Positions 46,746 through 59,430 are shown, counted from the first letter of the stretch. The stretch is 64,000 bases of DNA from Diphasiastrum complanatum (GCA_029204225.1 MU832237.1:17287-81286), one strand, 5' to 3'. Notes: a model not told the origin generated them from the sequence alone. Numbers and translations: made by a program.

Positions 46746-48119
46746 TAGCCAACTTCAATGACATAAATGAATGATCAATTCAATTTCAGGAATTTTCTGC
46801 AAGTGTTTTACTTAGCTAACTAATGATAAGTGCACGTAACCGAGGGAGAGGGCATAAGACATCACCTCGATTAGGCTTATCACTTGGTTAGTTCGTAAAA
46901 CCAATTTGACCTCTTAATTCCTTGAAAAAAAACATCCGCTTCATTCTATATATGTTCTGCACTTAGCATGACAATCAATTACTAGCGTTTGATCAACTTT
47001 TCACAAGTTTTACAGTGATATTTTTATGTAAAGTTTATGCTGTCCCTAATGAAAAATGGAGTCTCTGCACTAAAAACTTAATAAGTTTTTTTGCTGATGT
47101 CCAAATCACTAGATTTTTGGTTTAAAACGAAGCTTAAACATTGTAGAACAGTCTTGTACAGCTTTTGTTCCGACATAAACAGATTCTCTATGCGAAAATT
47201 AGCCTCTGTTTTGCATTTTCTCCAAATTTCGACACAGTGGGTCTGTCTTAAAACTGTAAGACAGCCCTTAGGACCCATCCTTTAGAATTTTAAAGAATGT
47301 CGTTAACCTGCAAGCAACAAAAAAACTAGACAACTAGATTGGGTTTTTGCCCTATGGGGTTATTGACTTGGTTCGCACATTTTGCTCATTTCCCGAAATT
47401 CGCCCAATTCTAGGATTTTTCGATATTGCACCATAGATCACGATCTTGTGTTTGCATAAACAAATTTTCATTTGATGGCTCTTTCCCTTAAACTAACTTT
47501 TGCGGCATTCATGACTAGGTCTCCCACGACAAACCAGTTTCCCTGAGAAATACACTGAGTAATTATATATTAGTAAAAGTTGACTCAGTACATGCTGAAA
47601 TTCTAGCATAGTCATGCCGGCTATTATTTTGTAACTGGCCAATTTTAAAAGCCATAAAATATTTTTGTAGGCCATTTCTACAATCACAAAAGTTTTTCTA
47701 ACCACTTTTAGGGCAGGCTGGGGCCCAGAAATATAGGCAATTTTATGCCAATTTTTCACTACTAGTCGGGTTTTACATGCTGATTTTTACAGTTTTGCAA
47801 AAATAAACTTCAATATTAACCCAATTTTCCATGCGAAAATATCGGCTAGCACACATGGTGCAATATTTTCTTTTAATTGACTTTCATAGATGTGCACTAA
47901 TGAGGATATTGCCACATTTTCATTCTTTAATTGTTTTCCTAATTTATTTAGATATCTATTGATAAGTTTTTCCAAAACTAAGTGATTGTGAAACTGTGAT
48001 TGAAATGCAACTCAAGAAATGTAACATTGTATAGATGTAAGAATATTGAAAACAATATATATTGGATTCTAAAATCAATTGTTTTATCAAAAAATTGATT
48101 GTGATATACACATAGTCTA
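46746..48119. other. No recognised gene; possible CACTA terminus
   Basis: Short frames only. CACTACTAGTCGGG at 47757 resembles a CACTA-type terminus and lies beyond the 3' end of the second tnp2 copy, in the right orientation for its lower end. A matching partner was not found, so this is tentative. Confidence 0.3.
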
Positions 48120-49178
48120 TTAATCATCGCAAGATTCAATTTCATTAGCCAATACATCTTGCAACTCATCTTCACTTAGATGATGAAAATCATCACTATA
48201 GAATTTGAACCACTGTTGTCCTCATGCATATAATCACTATTGTCCTCTTCATTGTTTGGGACAAAATCATTGGATTCATTTCTAGGGTAGAAAACTTGAA
48301 GAAATTTCTACATCTTCATCATATATATTTGTGTTGTCCATTCAAATCCTCTATTTCATTCTCGATGTATGCATTTTCAAATACATGTCTTCCACATGAC
48401 TTGACTTGAACAACATACCACCAGTTTTTGTTTAGTCAATCTGGTTTGAAAAAGTAGCTGCACATTTAACAATGGTAATATTAAAGATTCCAATCACATC
48501 CTCTTGCAAATTCTCATTCTGTGTCATCCCTTTGATCTTGCTTTTTGAAGTGTGTCAACCATACAATCTAGGGTGCATTGATTGGTCCATGTGAAAGTAC
48601 AACTTGACCTCTACGCCTATTGTATCGACATCAATTTTTAGTCAATGCCTTGTTTAATTTCTTCTCTTGTTCATATAATTCCAACCATTTATCCATTATT
48701 CCTGAATTGTAGAGCATGAAAATTGAAAAAAAAAATTCTAAGAATATGTGTCACTTTTTTTTAAACTACTCATACTTTGAGGTTTTTAACCTTTCACCTC
48801 ATTGCTTTCCTCAACATTCCATAGACGTGGAGCAGATGGATCTATTTGACGCAAAAGTTTAGTAACATTAAAACAAGATTCCTAGACTAACAATCCCTCT
48901 GACATGCTTTGCTCGGGCCTTGTTTTGATAAACAAAATATTTCAAAACTTTCATGAATCTCTCTAAGAAAAGCATCCACCTATAGAGACATAATTAGAGC
49001 ATTATAGTATTCATTTAGAAAAAATCACACTACATTTAATGAATCCACAAATCAAAATCATTTGCATTACATCTCAAGTCCAAAGGTCAGCAATACCAAA
49101 TTCTTGGACCAAGTGCACAAATAGATGCACTTGTATGTCTAATATAGAAGTTGAAAGTTTTCTCTCAAGCATACATAC
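48120..49178 (-). pseudogene. Second CACTA tnp2 copy, 3' part
   Basis: Minus-strand homologue of 11618-12290. The sequence equivalent to the ERFMKVLK..GWLVQES block lies at about 48990-48830 but is broken, and the segment upstream of EGLLV is damaged. Further exons read NWWYVVQVKSCGRHVFENAY (about 48405-48345) and LSEDELQDVLANEIESCDD ending at TAA 48120-48122, which supplies the C-terminus not recognised in the first copy. The gene is interrupted at 49178 by an LTR element and resumes at 56321. Confidence 0.75.
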
Positions 49179-49832
49179 TGTGAAAAATGTCAACTAGTTA
49201 AGTTGATCTAACTTAGCAATTTTGAGGCCAAAGTGAATTTTCAACTTAAAGATAGATTTTATTATGTCAATAAGGACTAAGAATAGTTTCCTTACTATTT
49301 TTAACAAGTAGACAGGTTTATAAGGTCAGATTTAGACCCATTTTTATTGGCTAGTTGAGATACATTGCATCTAGTCATGAAAATCTAGGTTTCTGGTGAC
49401 ATACCTAGAAACTACTATTTTAGGACAATTTTTGGCAAGTGGCCAAATGACACATTTTTGCTATAAATATTTGTACCAACCTGGAGAATGTATTCAAGAG
49501 TTCTCTCTTTACTTGGAGAACATTCATCTTCTATGTTATTGTCTTCTTCTAGCTCTTCTCCTCTTGATATCTTGATTTCTAATGTGTAGAATGCTAATTT
49601 TCTTGTTGTTCTTGAGGTCACATGTGTGAAGGTTGATGTAGTACTATTTTTGTACGGATAGGTACAGTACTATATTGGATCTTAGTGATTATAATGAGTT
49701 TTTTTGGTATTTCCATGTTCTAGCATGTTAAATGCATGATTTTCTACATTGTTGATGAACTAGATGTGAAACCAAATTTACCTCTAGATTCAAGTGCTCC
49801 ATTAAGCATGTTTTGGATCTGATTTTTTCACA
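49179..49832 (+). repeat. 5' LTR of nested element
   Basis: 654 bp, pairs with 55694-56320. It contains CACATTTTTGCTATAAATATT, where TATAAATA is a candidate TATA box near 49461. Confidence 0.85.
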
Positions 49833-50409
49833 TGATATCAAAGCTTTTTTTAGGCTAAATTTGGAGTTTTTTCCAAATTTAGTGGAGTATTTGAGAGCGC
49901 CATCAATTCTATATAGAGTTGTAGTGGGTTTTATCTCAAATCAAGCTTTTTCAAGTGCAGAAAGGATCCTAATCTCATTTTAGGTCAAATCACTTGGAGT
50001 AGGCCATTTTTTAATTCTACTAACTGGAATGTGGAGACAAAAATTTCACATGGTTATGGAAGTAACATTCTATTATAATTTGTATCAAGTTTCTAGCTTT
50101 TTGCAAATAGCTTGTGATTCATTCAATAGTATTTTCTTTTGATGAAATCATAAAAGTTGGATAGTATCTCTTGTGATAGAGGATTTGATCTTTTCAAGAG
50201 TGTGATTCAAGTTTGGTTGATTTCAAAAATTCATTCTATTGTAGTTTGATCAAGTGTCAATCAATTCTATCTGTTAGATTTGCTAGTTTTTTGAGAGAAA
50301 GAGAGGATGGATAGGCTCCATATCTTTGTGATTTCTTCTTGATATTATTTGGTGAGGATCAAGAAAGTGCATTGGAACTAGTTTCAAGATTTGAATCAAT
50401 CATTGCAAC

Positions 50410-50710
50410 ATGGCTACAAATGGAGACTTCATGTCGGAGAGCAATGATAGGCTTACCTCAAACAACTATTCAACTTGAAAGGTGAGAATGGAGTCTCTAC
50501 TCAAGATGAATGAGTTGATGGAAATTGTTGTAGGTGTGGAGGAGAGACTTTTGGCATCTCAAGAACAATTGAAGTATGAATGAAGGGCAAAGAAAGCTCC
50601 TCATATTATCAAGATGAATGGACTAATGAACTTCTCAAGGAAGTTGGTAAGCGCACACATCTAGTGAAGATTGGGAAACCTTGAAAAAGATTTATGAATC
50701 CAAGTTGTAG
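50410..50710 (+). pseudogene. Degenerate copia gag start
   Basis: MATNGDFMSESNDRL, followed by LTSNNYST.KVRMESLLKMNE-like sequence in shifted frames, then MEIVVGVEERLLASQEQLK before a stop. This is the conserved start of copia gag. Similarity ends at about 50710 (GTAGCGTCC), taken as an insertion boundary. Confidence 0.7.
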
Positions 50711-51366
50711 CGTCCTAGTTCATCCGTCATGCATCGATTCGTTCCCAAGCGAATAGTGCTTCTCTTGCAAAGTTAGCTTGAAAAACTACCCTCTTCCTAT
50801 TCTAACCACACCTAGATTAACCACATTTAACTATCCACCCTACTTTAAGCAAGAAGAAGAAAGAATAGATTACAATGGGGGGGGGAGGTGTGCTTACATC
50901 TTATCCTCTCTAATCTCTCAAAAAATCATAAACAACTTGCAAATAGAAAGAAGAAGCAAAGGGAAAGCAACATAGTGCCCTTGCACTTATTACTCTACAT
51001 ATACATTGTACTATGGTGGAGCCTGTTGGGGGTGTGTTTTTATCCCTTAACAACCTGTTCTTGATTACGACAACGGAACCCCTAAACCAACATGTATTAA
51101 TCCCTAAGACCCTCTCCTAACATTAACTGCCATTCAAGCGATTGTAAACTCAAACTAACATATCAAAGCTTAATACAGTAACATTCACGATCTATTACAG
51201 AACTACTAATAAAAGTCGATTGCACTTTACATTAACAGAATATTTAACAGCATTACCACAACTTAACAGAGAAGAACTACCATAAACTATTGTCCATACA
51301 ATGATTCAACAAGGTTTATGCGAGTATTCAACAACCATGCTCAAACCACATGCTCCATGATTCCAT
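50711..51366. other. No gene recognised
   Basis: AT-rich with a short G-run at about 50878-50886. It probably belongs to the insertion that carries the following GC-richer gene. Confidence 0.35.
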
Positions 51367-53497
51367 TTGATATTACGGTTTCTACGAAAAGGCTCTCGGT
51401 TCATCAAACGCATGGAGGTCAAGGGTGTCCTGATTCAGGATTATCTACAACAGTTGCGGCTAGATCACCTGCAGCACTTCCATTTGAATAAGATCGTTGA
51501 GGATGCGGCTGTGGAATTTCTGACAAACATCAAGAAAGAATCAGAAGAGCACGGGTTCACGCAAGTGCGAAGCACCAATATTCCAATCACGGAGCAGGTG
51601 TTCACAAATACCATCGAGTTACCAATAGATGGGGATACCATGAACGTGCCTTCAGTGAAGATGGCGGAGTTTTTTTCCGCAGAAGTTTCAATAGTGAACA
51701 GGGCTACAAATTGAGTCTCTGCCAACCATCCTCCCTCGGTGCTCTGGGGAGATGGTTCAATCAAATGATTTTTGCATGACACACGGATCAATATATATCG
51801 GTGAAGAACTTTGCACTAATCCAAGCTGCTTTGAAGGGAACAGCTATTCCTTGGGGCACAATTGCATATAAGCAATTCAAGAAGTGTCTCGATAGTGCAA
51901 AGAATTACAACGAATGGGGTGCACATATCACCAGGATATGTGGGAGTGTTAACCAATCAGGAAATTAATTCCTTGCAGACTACTTCCATGCCAACAGTAG
52001 GGGTCAATGGTATTGTGTCAATACCCAAGCTGCAAGAGGATGAGGCAGAGGTTCAATCTGGGTGCTATGGTTCTCAAGCACACCAGGGAGCGACGCAGAT
52101 GGATGACACAACAGGGGATTCGGACTCTGTGCCGATCATACAACATGACCAAAGAATGGCCATTCATGTTGAGCAGGCAGCGGACACTACCATGCAAATG
52201 CAAGATGATAAGCTGTAGACAGTCGGGATGGAAGCTGCACTCGGGCTGTATAGAGATGATGATCAACTTCACGGGTTCTTGCGGACGTCATCTGAATTCT
52301 CACCAGAGTTACGACCCGGTATGGAATTTTTGCGTGGCTATTTCAATTTAGAGGAGCAGGTTGCCTACTGGCAAATCTTGTATGATGAGCAAACAACAAG
52401 GTTGCGTCTTGCTGATGGGGAGGGACCCAAGGTGCACCAATACCAAGCACAGTTGCAAGAGCAAGATGTGTGCATCAACTCCCTGAAGGAACAGTTGCAG
52501 CAAAAGGAGGATGACAACAAGGCATTGCGAGACAAGAATGCCCAGTACTTTGAAAGGATCACAAAAATAAAAACCTACAAGGATGTTATTGAATATGAGT
52601 GGGATTTAGTACAATCCTAGATTGACAGCATTACTGCTACCCAGTCCACATCGACAATGCAGGATTGAAGGAATGGGCCACAAACATTTTGTGCACCTGG
52701 TCGAATGAAAAGATTGAGCTGCTGATTGATGAGCAGAGATTATTGAGAGAGGAGAATCTGCAATTGGAGAAGGAGCTAGCGGAGAAGCAGGGCTTCTTAC
52801 CTATCGCTCACCAATGCAATGACTGGGTAAGCCATTAGGAGGCCGTTCAAGTGCAGGCTAACCTACAACAGCTGGAAGTGGACATGCAAAAATTGAGACA
52901 GGACATAGCTGATCGGCAGGGGAAGCTGCAAGCAAAAGAGACGGAATGTACAAAATTGTACGCGGAGCTACAAGATTACCAGTGAATGAGATAGCACGCA
53001 TGACTGACGAGCTTCAAGCCAAGCAGGATTCTATGCAAAAGGCTCAGAGTCCACCATAGAGTAGTCAAGCGGGGGCTATGCCAGCCTAGGATCAGATGCT
53101 GGTACCACGGAAGTCCCGGGTAAAGCGACAAAGAACAAAGGTGGGCAGGGAGGTAACAACTTTGTACAAAGCTTTGTCAACATGGATATTCCTACTCAAC
53201 GTTGAGCATGCCTGGAATGTCAATTATCTGTTCTTGCCAGAGATGAGGGATATCACAACAGGGGAATGGAATGAGCCCTGGGAGTTATACGGATTCTGGA
53301 TGGAATCGAATCTGAAAACTTGGGCAATCTTAGCATGGGCCTCTCTCCAAGGCTGGATGAAGATCAAATGCCAAGATAGATTGGAAATCTTAATCGGGAA
53401 CACACTGCTGTACGCAGCCGAGTATGTCCATCAAACCAAGATTGCGTTATTAGTGCACAATGATGTGGCGAAATTTCGACCATGGATGGGGGGTTGA
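51367..53497 (+). pseudogene. GC-richer unknown gene with coiled coil
   Basis: Consecutive plus-strand frames separated by stops: 51367-51714 (MEVKGVLIQDYLQQLRLDHL, then IVEDAAVEFLTNIKKESEEH), 51862-52218, 52228-52620 (RPGMEFLRGYFNLEEQVAYW, then a heptad-like LQEQDVCINSLKEQLQQKED), coiled-coil-like remnants at 52640-53060 in shifting frames, and 53096-53497 (LSTWIFLLNVEHAWNVNYLF, EPWELYGFWMESNLKTWAIL). The base composition is visibly less AT-rich than its neighbours, and few introns are evident. I do not recognise a family. It could be a captured host gene or a retrocopy inside the nested element. Confidence 0.45.
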
Positions 53498-55140
53498 TCT
53501 TTTGGCGAGCTATTGAAAGCGAGTTTTTGGAGCAAAGTTTAGTTGGCGAGCTTTTTGCAATCAAGATAATTTTCATAAATGATCCAATATGTAAATCCAG
53601 AATTGTTGTCAAAGCACTTAAACGACAAACAAGATTTAATACAAAACATAGCAAAGGAATGTCATATAACAAAAAATATGGGGATGCTCAGCTTTTTTCT
53701 ACAGGTTGTGGTCTTTTAATAAGAACAAAACACCTTGTTTGTCAAAAGTAAAAGCAACAATACAAAAACGCAACAGTACAAAATTTCCTTGATAGCCAGT
53801 GCCATATAACTTATGAAAGATTCTCTCTCTCGTATTACTTGTTCCTTTTTAATGCAAAATGTCATGTTTCTCTTGCATGGGCATCTTTCAAAACTAGTCG
53901 TTACATCACCAAAACGTTTGTTCTTTTGATAGTGCTCGAGCACTTCAATGTTAATCAATAGAGGTTGATGGATGAACATGTTGCTATATTGGTCCAGTTC
54001 GCAAACATACAAAAAACACAAAATAGATATTTTTGCATGCCAAATATGGTTTTCCTTCCACACGTCTCGATTGAAAATCTGGACATGTACAAGAAGGTTG
54101 TTTGTAAATTGTAACATCATATTCCTTCTCTCTATCATCGTCAAAATGCACAACGGTAAAGACCTCAACTATGCGTGGATTCATTTTACTTGTTTTACTT
54201 GTGCATTCATTGACAAGGCCCTTTGAATCATGGACAAGGCCTTCTTTGATATCCCTTTGCGATATTTGAAATAACATCCATCTCCTGGTAGATTGGTCTG
54301 TTCATTGCATGGCCTATTATTTGTGACACAATCCTTTGTGCTATCTTGGTTCGCAGACCCACATTTTGAAATGTTGGCTCCCTTTGGTTGACCTGCTTTG
54401 TGGGAGTCTCAAAAATGAATCTTGCATTTTGTATACAAATAACACCTTGCAATATTGTTGCATATAAGAGTATACAATTAACTAAATCAAATGTTGGAAT
54501 AGAGTAGGACGCCCTTGATTATTATACCTACTTGGGTGAGTGAATGTATTTCCACTTGGATCAAATTAGTTCCCTCGGCTATTGGCCATTTGCTTGGAGT
54601 CATTTCAGGCTTCTAGATGATGGCTTTGCTTGGCACCCACGTATGGGTAAAATCATTGGGACAGACCACAAGTATTGCGGGATCATGTCATTGGGATGTC
54701 TTCGAGCCCCATAACAATAGTGTGCTGGTGTCGCGCGGCCAGAATATGAAATAGATTGTCTGCATATTGATCCAAGCCATGCACTTGACATGACTACTGG
54801 CATCAGTTCTTCTAATTGCCCACACATAAGGATGTACATGCCGCTCAACCACTACATATTAATTGGAAACATGTGGAGCTCCGACAGTAGCATACTCAAA
54901 ATTCAATTTTTTTGGTCTTCCCCTGACACGTCAATCGATGTTTATGTATGTGTATTTTGGACGGTGGCTCCCATCTTGGTCCAACTCAACCACATTTGCA
55001 TGTCCACCGACTTTACTTTGTAGGAAGTCCTTGCTAAGGATAACTTTAGTGTTAACGAAGGGGATGCTGATTGAATCGATGAACCCTCCTTGGAAGTGAA
55101 TTGTTGCTTCCATTTGTCAATCACAGAAGATATTAATCTG
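53498..55140 (-). pseudogene. Second SWIM-type gene fragment of the Mutator-like family
   Basis: Minus-strand relative of the gene at 20.0-23.5 kb. 55135-54930 reads ATIHFQGGFIDSISIPFVNT and DQDGSHRPKYTY. Then RVRGRPKKLNFEYATV, and about 54600-54530 KWPIAEGTNLIQVEIHSLTQ, comparable with WPVQKGTSLQLEEQEMLQRA in the first gene. Finally YDVTIYKQPSCTCPDFQSRR and KPYLACKNIYFVF, the SWIM finger with Asn in place of the last zinc-binding His, followed after a frame break by LDQYSNMFIHQP (compare LDMNHNMCIHQ). Many stops. At its 3' side, 53500-53545, three GCGAGCT/GCGAGTT motifs mark the probable element end, as in the first copy. Confidence 0.65.
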
Positions 55141-55229
55141 CAAGAAAATTACAACACATCAAGCATTTAATATGGTGAATTAATATGTTTAAATTAATGC
55201 ACAAATATCTCTCAAAAAATGAGCTGTTA

Positions 55230-55693
55230 AAAATCTGTACTTGTTGTGGAGATGGGTTTGATAGCAAGCCTCAATCACATGTATTTTGGTTTTGAGGATG
55301 GATTAGTGTTATTGGGTGGAGCTCAGGGAGGCTCATTATGTCACTCATTCATGCATAAGTTCTCAAGTGCTGGTAATATCTTATGGCAAGATGGAGATGG
55401 AGGCTCATCCATGGAGTTGGAAACATTTCAAGAAAGGACAAATATGGAAGAAGCATGCAAGCAAATGATCATCACTCACATTTATTGCTTGGTTGATTTT
55501 ATTTCTAGAGACATTAGAGGTGGAAGCATGGAGGAATCATAACATTTACATTCTATTTTGTTCTTCATGTATTAGTTTCATCTTGATATGTAAAATTAAT
55601 GTAAGAAATAGTGAAGCATCCAATATGGACACTATTATCTATATCAATTATGAATGTTGCTATTTTGAGTGGTAAAACTTGTTGAAGAGGGAA
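55230..55693 (+). other. 3' internal region of the nested LTR element
   Basis: Non-coding or degenerate. It resembles, in inverted orientation, 58943-59400, sharing ATGGAGGCTCATYCAT, AGAGGTGGAAGCAT and GAAGCATCCAATATGGACAC. This defines the shared 3' region of a copia family present twice in the window. Confidence 0.7.
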
Positions 55694-56320
55694 TGTGAAA
55701 TATGTCAACTAGCTAAGTTGATCTAATTTGGCAATTTTGAGGCCAAAGTGAATTTTCAACTTAGAGGTAGAGTTTTTTATGTCAATAAGGACTAAGAATA
55801 GTGTACTTACTATTTATATCAAGTAGAAAAGTTTATAAGGTCGTATATAGACCCATTTTTATTGGCTAGTTAAGATACATTGCATCTAGTCATGAAAATC
55901 TAGGTTTTTGGTGAAGTACCTAGAAACCACTATTTTAGGGTAATTTCTGGCAAGTGGCCAAATGACACATTTGTTTTTATAAATAGTTGTACTATCATGG
56001 AGAATTTATTCAAGATTTTTCTCTTTACTTGGAAAACATTCATCTTCTATGCTATTGTCTTCTTCTGGCTCTTCTCCTCTTGATATCTGGATTTCTCATG
56101 TGTAGAATGCTAATTTTCTTGTTGTTGTGTGAAGGGTGATGTACTACTGTTGTTGTACAGACATGGATCTTAGTGATTATAATGTTTTTCTTACGTATTT
56201 CCATGTTCTAGCATGTTAAATGCATGATTTTCTACATTGTTGATGGAATAGATGTGCAACCAAATTTACCTCTAGATCCAAGTGATCCATTAGGCTTGTT
56301 TTGGATCTGATTTTTTCACA
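55694..56320 (+). repeat. 3' LTR of nested element
   Basis: 627 bp, the partner of 49179-49832. It ends TTTTTTCACA at 56320. Confidence 0.85.
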
Positions 56321-57320
56321 CAAAAAACCTCCACCAAATCTTCATATTTTGTTTGCACGTCTGTCTCACGAATTTGCTTAGACATCCACCTACATCATGT
56401 TTGTAGTATAATATTTCAATACGTCCATATGATTTTGTCAAACTTTTGTTTGAAAAAATACAGAATAGCATAAAACTTGAACAAGAAAATGTAAGTACTT
56501 GACAGTAGATGCTAATTTGAAAATGGCATCGTGAAGTTGATCAGTTCAACAATCACGAATGCACATTGGAAATATGTATTCAAGCATCTTCAGCCAATCA
56601 TGAGATTTGAGACCATGAAGCTTTTCTTCTATTGTGAATGATGTTCGTAGTGAATGAGTAAAACCTATTGGTGTTCTCATCTCTCAAATGACTGACCCTA
56701 TGTACTTGTATCCTTCCTTGGTAAAGAGCCAATGGGCTTTTGGAATAATATAGGTTTTTCCATCAATAATCAATTTTGACCGATACTCAATTTTTTGTTT
56801 TCGATTCTTGTAGGTCTTGTTTGGTATCCAAATGAAGATGTAACACTTGTATCACTTCATTTATATTTTGCTGGAGGTTCAATATAGGCAACAAACTACA
56901 CAAATGATATCTCTTAGCTCTAGGGTATAATGGTGTGTTTGATTCTTCTCTCGATTTCTTTATCCTCAACACTCACAAATAATTCAATACCACATTCAAT
57001 GTGTTCTTCCATGTCATGATGCTCATATACATTATTTTTCAGGTTATTTGTAATTCGACTTCGTGTTTGAATCCAATAAACATTTTTAGCACTTGAACTT
57101 GATTCAGAAGAAGAAGAAGAACTAAGTCGAGGCTTATTTGTCTTGGCACATTATTGTTCATCTATTTTCATCATGGCTCTCAATCCCATATGCCCGCGAC
57201 ATGATAGTTGATTTATATGTGGCTTGTCATACGCTGATGTTGTTTTGGATATGGAGTGAGTGTTAGGATCATCACTTGAATGACATGATGATTCATAATC
57301 CTACAAACATGGAAAACAAA
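56321..57320 (-). pseudogene. Second CACTA tnp2 copy, internally deleted 5' part
   Basis: On the minus strand from about 57300: sequence equivalent to 3070-3540 of the first copy (calcium-free Ser/Asp-rich N-terminus, the CACATAAATCAACTATCA region, EESNTPLYPRAKR), then an abrupt junction at about 56815-56832 to sequence equivalent to 4915-5415 (QDLQESKTKN onward, then the MRTPIGF block). About 1.35 kb containing the first-Asp block and the DPIHIFKN block is missing. This is the structure of a non-autonomous deletion derivative. Stops are also present, for example TGA where the first copy has Cys in VICEM. Confidence 0.8.
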
Positions 57321-58019
57321 AATCATTGATTGATATACAAGATTGTCATTCACGAAAAATTGAAACTTAAATTAAGACATTCAAATCAAAAGTCGTATCT
57401 ATAGCTAGAATGCAATTGTTCCAAGGATTTTTGTTTTTTAACTAATGCTTCTAAGTGAGGAAGGGGAGACTCTGTCAATGAATTTAATACATTCTTGGAC
57501 AAGTCAACAATGCATAAATTTGGTTGTTCAATTTTGCATCAATGCACATAATTTGACTTATTGTGATCTAATCATCTTAAAGCTTTTGAGCTTTGATTCA
57601 TATGATATAATATAATATACCTTTGAAACAACATAATATGGTGTAATATGAAGAAAATGTATCATACCCTCTTAGGCTATTCATAACTAGAGTATCTTAG
57701 CCTAGGTGTGTTGTTATTTATCTATATATATGGTTATAAAATGTACATATAATCAAGTCCTTTATGATAAATAAGTTTGAATCCTATTTTTGAGCCAACA
57801 ACATGTGCATGAGTCGTTTGATGAGAAATTTTCCTGTTTCAATGTGCCAACATGTGTCATCCCTCAATTGCAAATTGCACTGCACTTCAAATCCTTTGGC
57901 TTTTATCGGGTGTGCTCACTCAATCTTCAAAAATGCATCATCATATTTTGAATTGGACAGAGAGTTGGAGAACATCAATTTTGCTAGTCAAAGATTGTTT
58001 TTTGTAATTTGCACACCAA
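57321..58019. other. No recognised gene
   Basis: AT-rich spacer with a short plus-strand frame starting at 57803 and no recognisable domain. It should contain the upper terminus of the second CACTA copy, which I could not find. Confidence 0.4.
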
Positions 58020-58262
58020 TTGTTTTAGTAAGCCTCAAATATTTTTTAGATATTTCAAATCTATCTTGTATCCTCTTGCTTGGAAAAGGAGGGCTTTTCT
58101 ACCTTATGATCTCACTGGTAGGTGAGAAAATTGAAGTCAAAATCCATTCATTAGTTAATACATTCATAAGATAACATGCAAGAGATTACATGGGCATCTT
58201 AAAGCTTATGGGCTTTGATTTTAGCCTTGTTGGTTGAATTCAAGAGATTACATCTACAAGTA
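58020..58262 (+). repeat. Dispersed copy of the 25.5-26.2 kb repeat
   Basis: Shares GTTTTAGTAAGCCTCAAATA, AGATAACATGCAAGA and GGGCTTTGATTTTAGCCTTG with the tandem units at 25547-26190, at lower identity. Confidence 0.65.
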
Positions 58263-58296
58263 TTCATGAAATTTAAGATCTAAATATGATCCTAAA

Positions 58297-58942
58297 TGTG
58301 GATCTAGGCCAACAATAGTTGCACACAAATCACTTGTCAAATTGATAGACAATTTCTACACAATCTCACTAGTTTGATCAATATCATTCTACCAAAATAT
58401 AATAGAATCAAAAAGCTATTCAATACCTGATAAGAACTTATCCAATTCTTTGTTAACAGGTCGTACAACTGCGCTAAATCATTTATTTTCGTCCTCCAAT
58501 AGAGATTAAACAAACATACATCAAGTATTCTATCCAAATGTAGAAGAGAACCAAAGATGAGAAGATATTATTGACTCCAAAGTTTCCAAATGTGGAATAC
58601 CTCTTAGGTTATAATATTTTAGCGCAAATCTTGCTATTTATAGATTAGAGTGATGACTCTCTCATCCCCTCTCTAGATTGGTTTGGCCTAGCTTATCCAA
58701 AATTTGGCCTAGACTAGTCAGATTGGCCTAGACTAGCTATACTGGCCAAAATTGCCAAGTAAAGTTAAAAATGAACTTTTTTATGTACAAGTGACTAAGT
58801 CAACTTAAACCAACTTACAAATGGTCATGTCCATCGATTTCACACGTGTGAGAAAACCATGTGAAGTGTATATACAAGTTTGGCCTCTAAAATGCCTAAA
58901 ATAGCCAAAACTAGTCAAGTAAAAGTTGACAATTTTGGCACA
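58297..58942 (-). repeat. Probable copia 3' LTR
   Basis: The minus-strand LTR start TGTGCCAAAATTGTCAAC at 58942 is preceded by the purine tract AAGAGGGAG at 58951-58943. The lower boundary at TGTGGATC (58297) is a guess giving 646 bp, close to the related LTRs at 49.2 and 55.7 kb. It contains repeated TTGGCCTAGACTAG units at about 58680-58740. Confidence 0.5.
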
Positions 58943-59430
58943 CTCCCTCTTCAACTAACTATTTCACACTATAGCATTGTTTTATCTTAAGAATTAGCTC
59001 TTTAAGAATGTATCTTTTATCTAAGCATCTATAAATATGAATGGAAAGATTTCATAATTGATATAGAGAATAGTGTCCATATTGGATGCTTCATTATTTC
59101 TTATATCAATTTTACATATCAAGATAAAAAACAACATGAAGAATAACAAAGAATCATAATAAATGGGTTCCCCAATGCTTCCACCTCTGATATATCTATA
59201 CAACAACAACAAACATGATTGAAAACAAAGACATGAATGTTTTCTTGCTTGCTTCCTCCATATCCCACCTCATGTGAGATGTAATAAACACTATGAATGA
59301 GCCTCCATTGCCACATTGCCATAAAGGATCACCAATTTTTGGAAACCTATGAAGTAATGAGTGCAATAATGATGCTACCTCAGCTCAACAACACCAAAAA
59401 AGAATATTAGTCCATCTTTAAGGTTCATTT
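58943..59430 (-). other. Internal 3' region of a copia relict
   Basis: Inverted relative of 55230-55693, no intact coding sequence. The remaining part of this element upstream is not recognised. Confidence 0.6.

Larger units (their letters stand above)
49179..56320 (+). mobile_element. LTR retrotransposon nested in the second CACTA copy
   Basis: 5' LTR 49179-49832 and 3' LTR 55694-56320, both TGTGAAA..TTTTTTCACA and clearly homologous along their length. The primer-binding site TGATATCAAAGC (49833-49844) is a two-base variant of the initiator-Met site, and the polypurine tract GAAGAGGGA lies at about 55685-55693. Flanks are CATAC and CAAAA, so the target duplication is degenerate. A degenerate copia gag follows the primer site. 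RT, protease and integrase were not found. The interior is occupied by unrelated material (about 50711-55200). Confidence 0.85.

Noticed and set aside
47757-47775. CACTACTAGTCGGG as the proven terminus of the second CACTA copy
   Set aside because: No inverted partner or 3-bp target duplication found. Kept only as a tentative remark.
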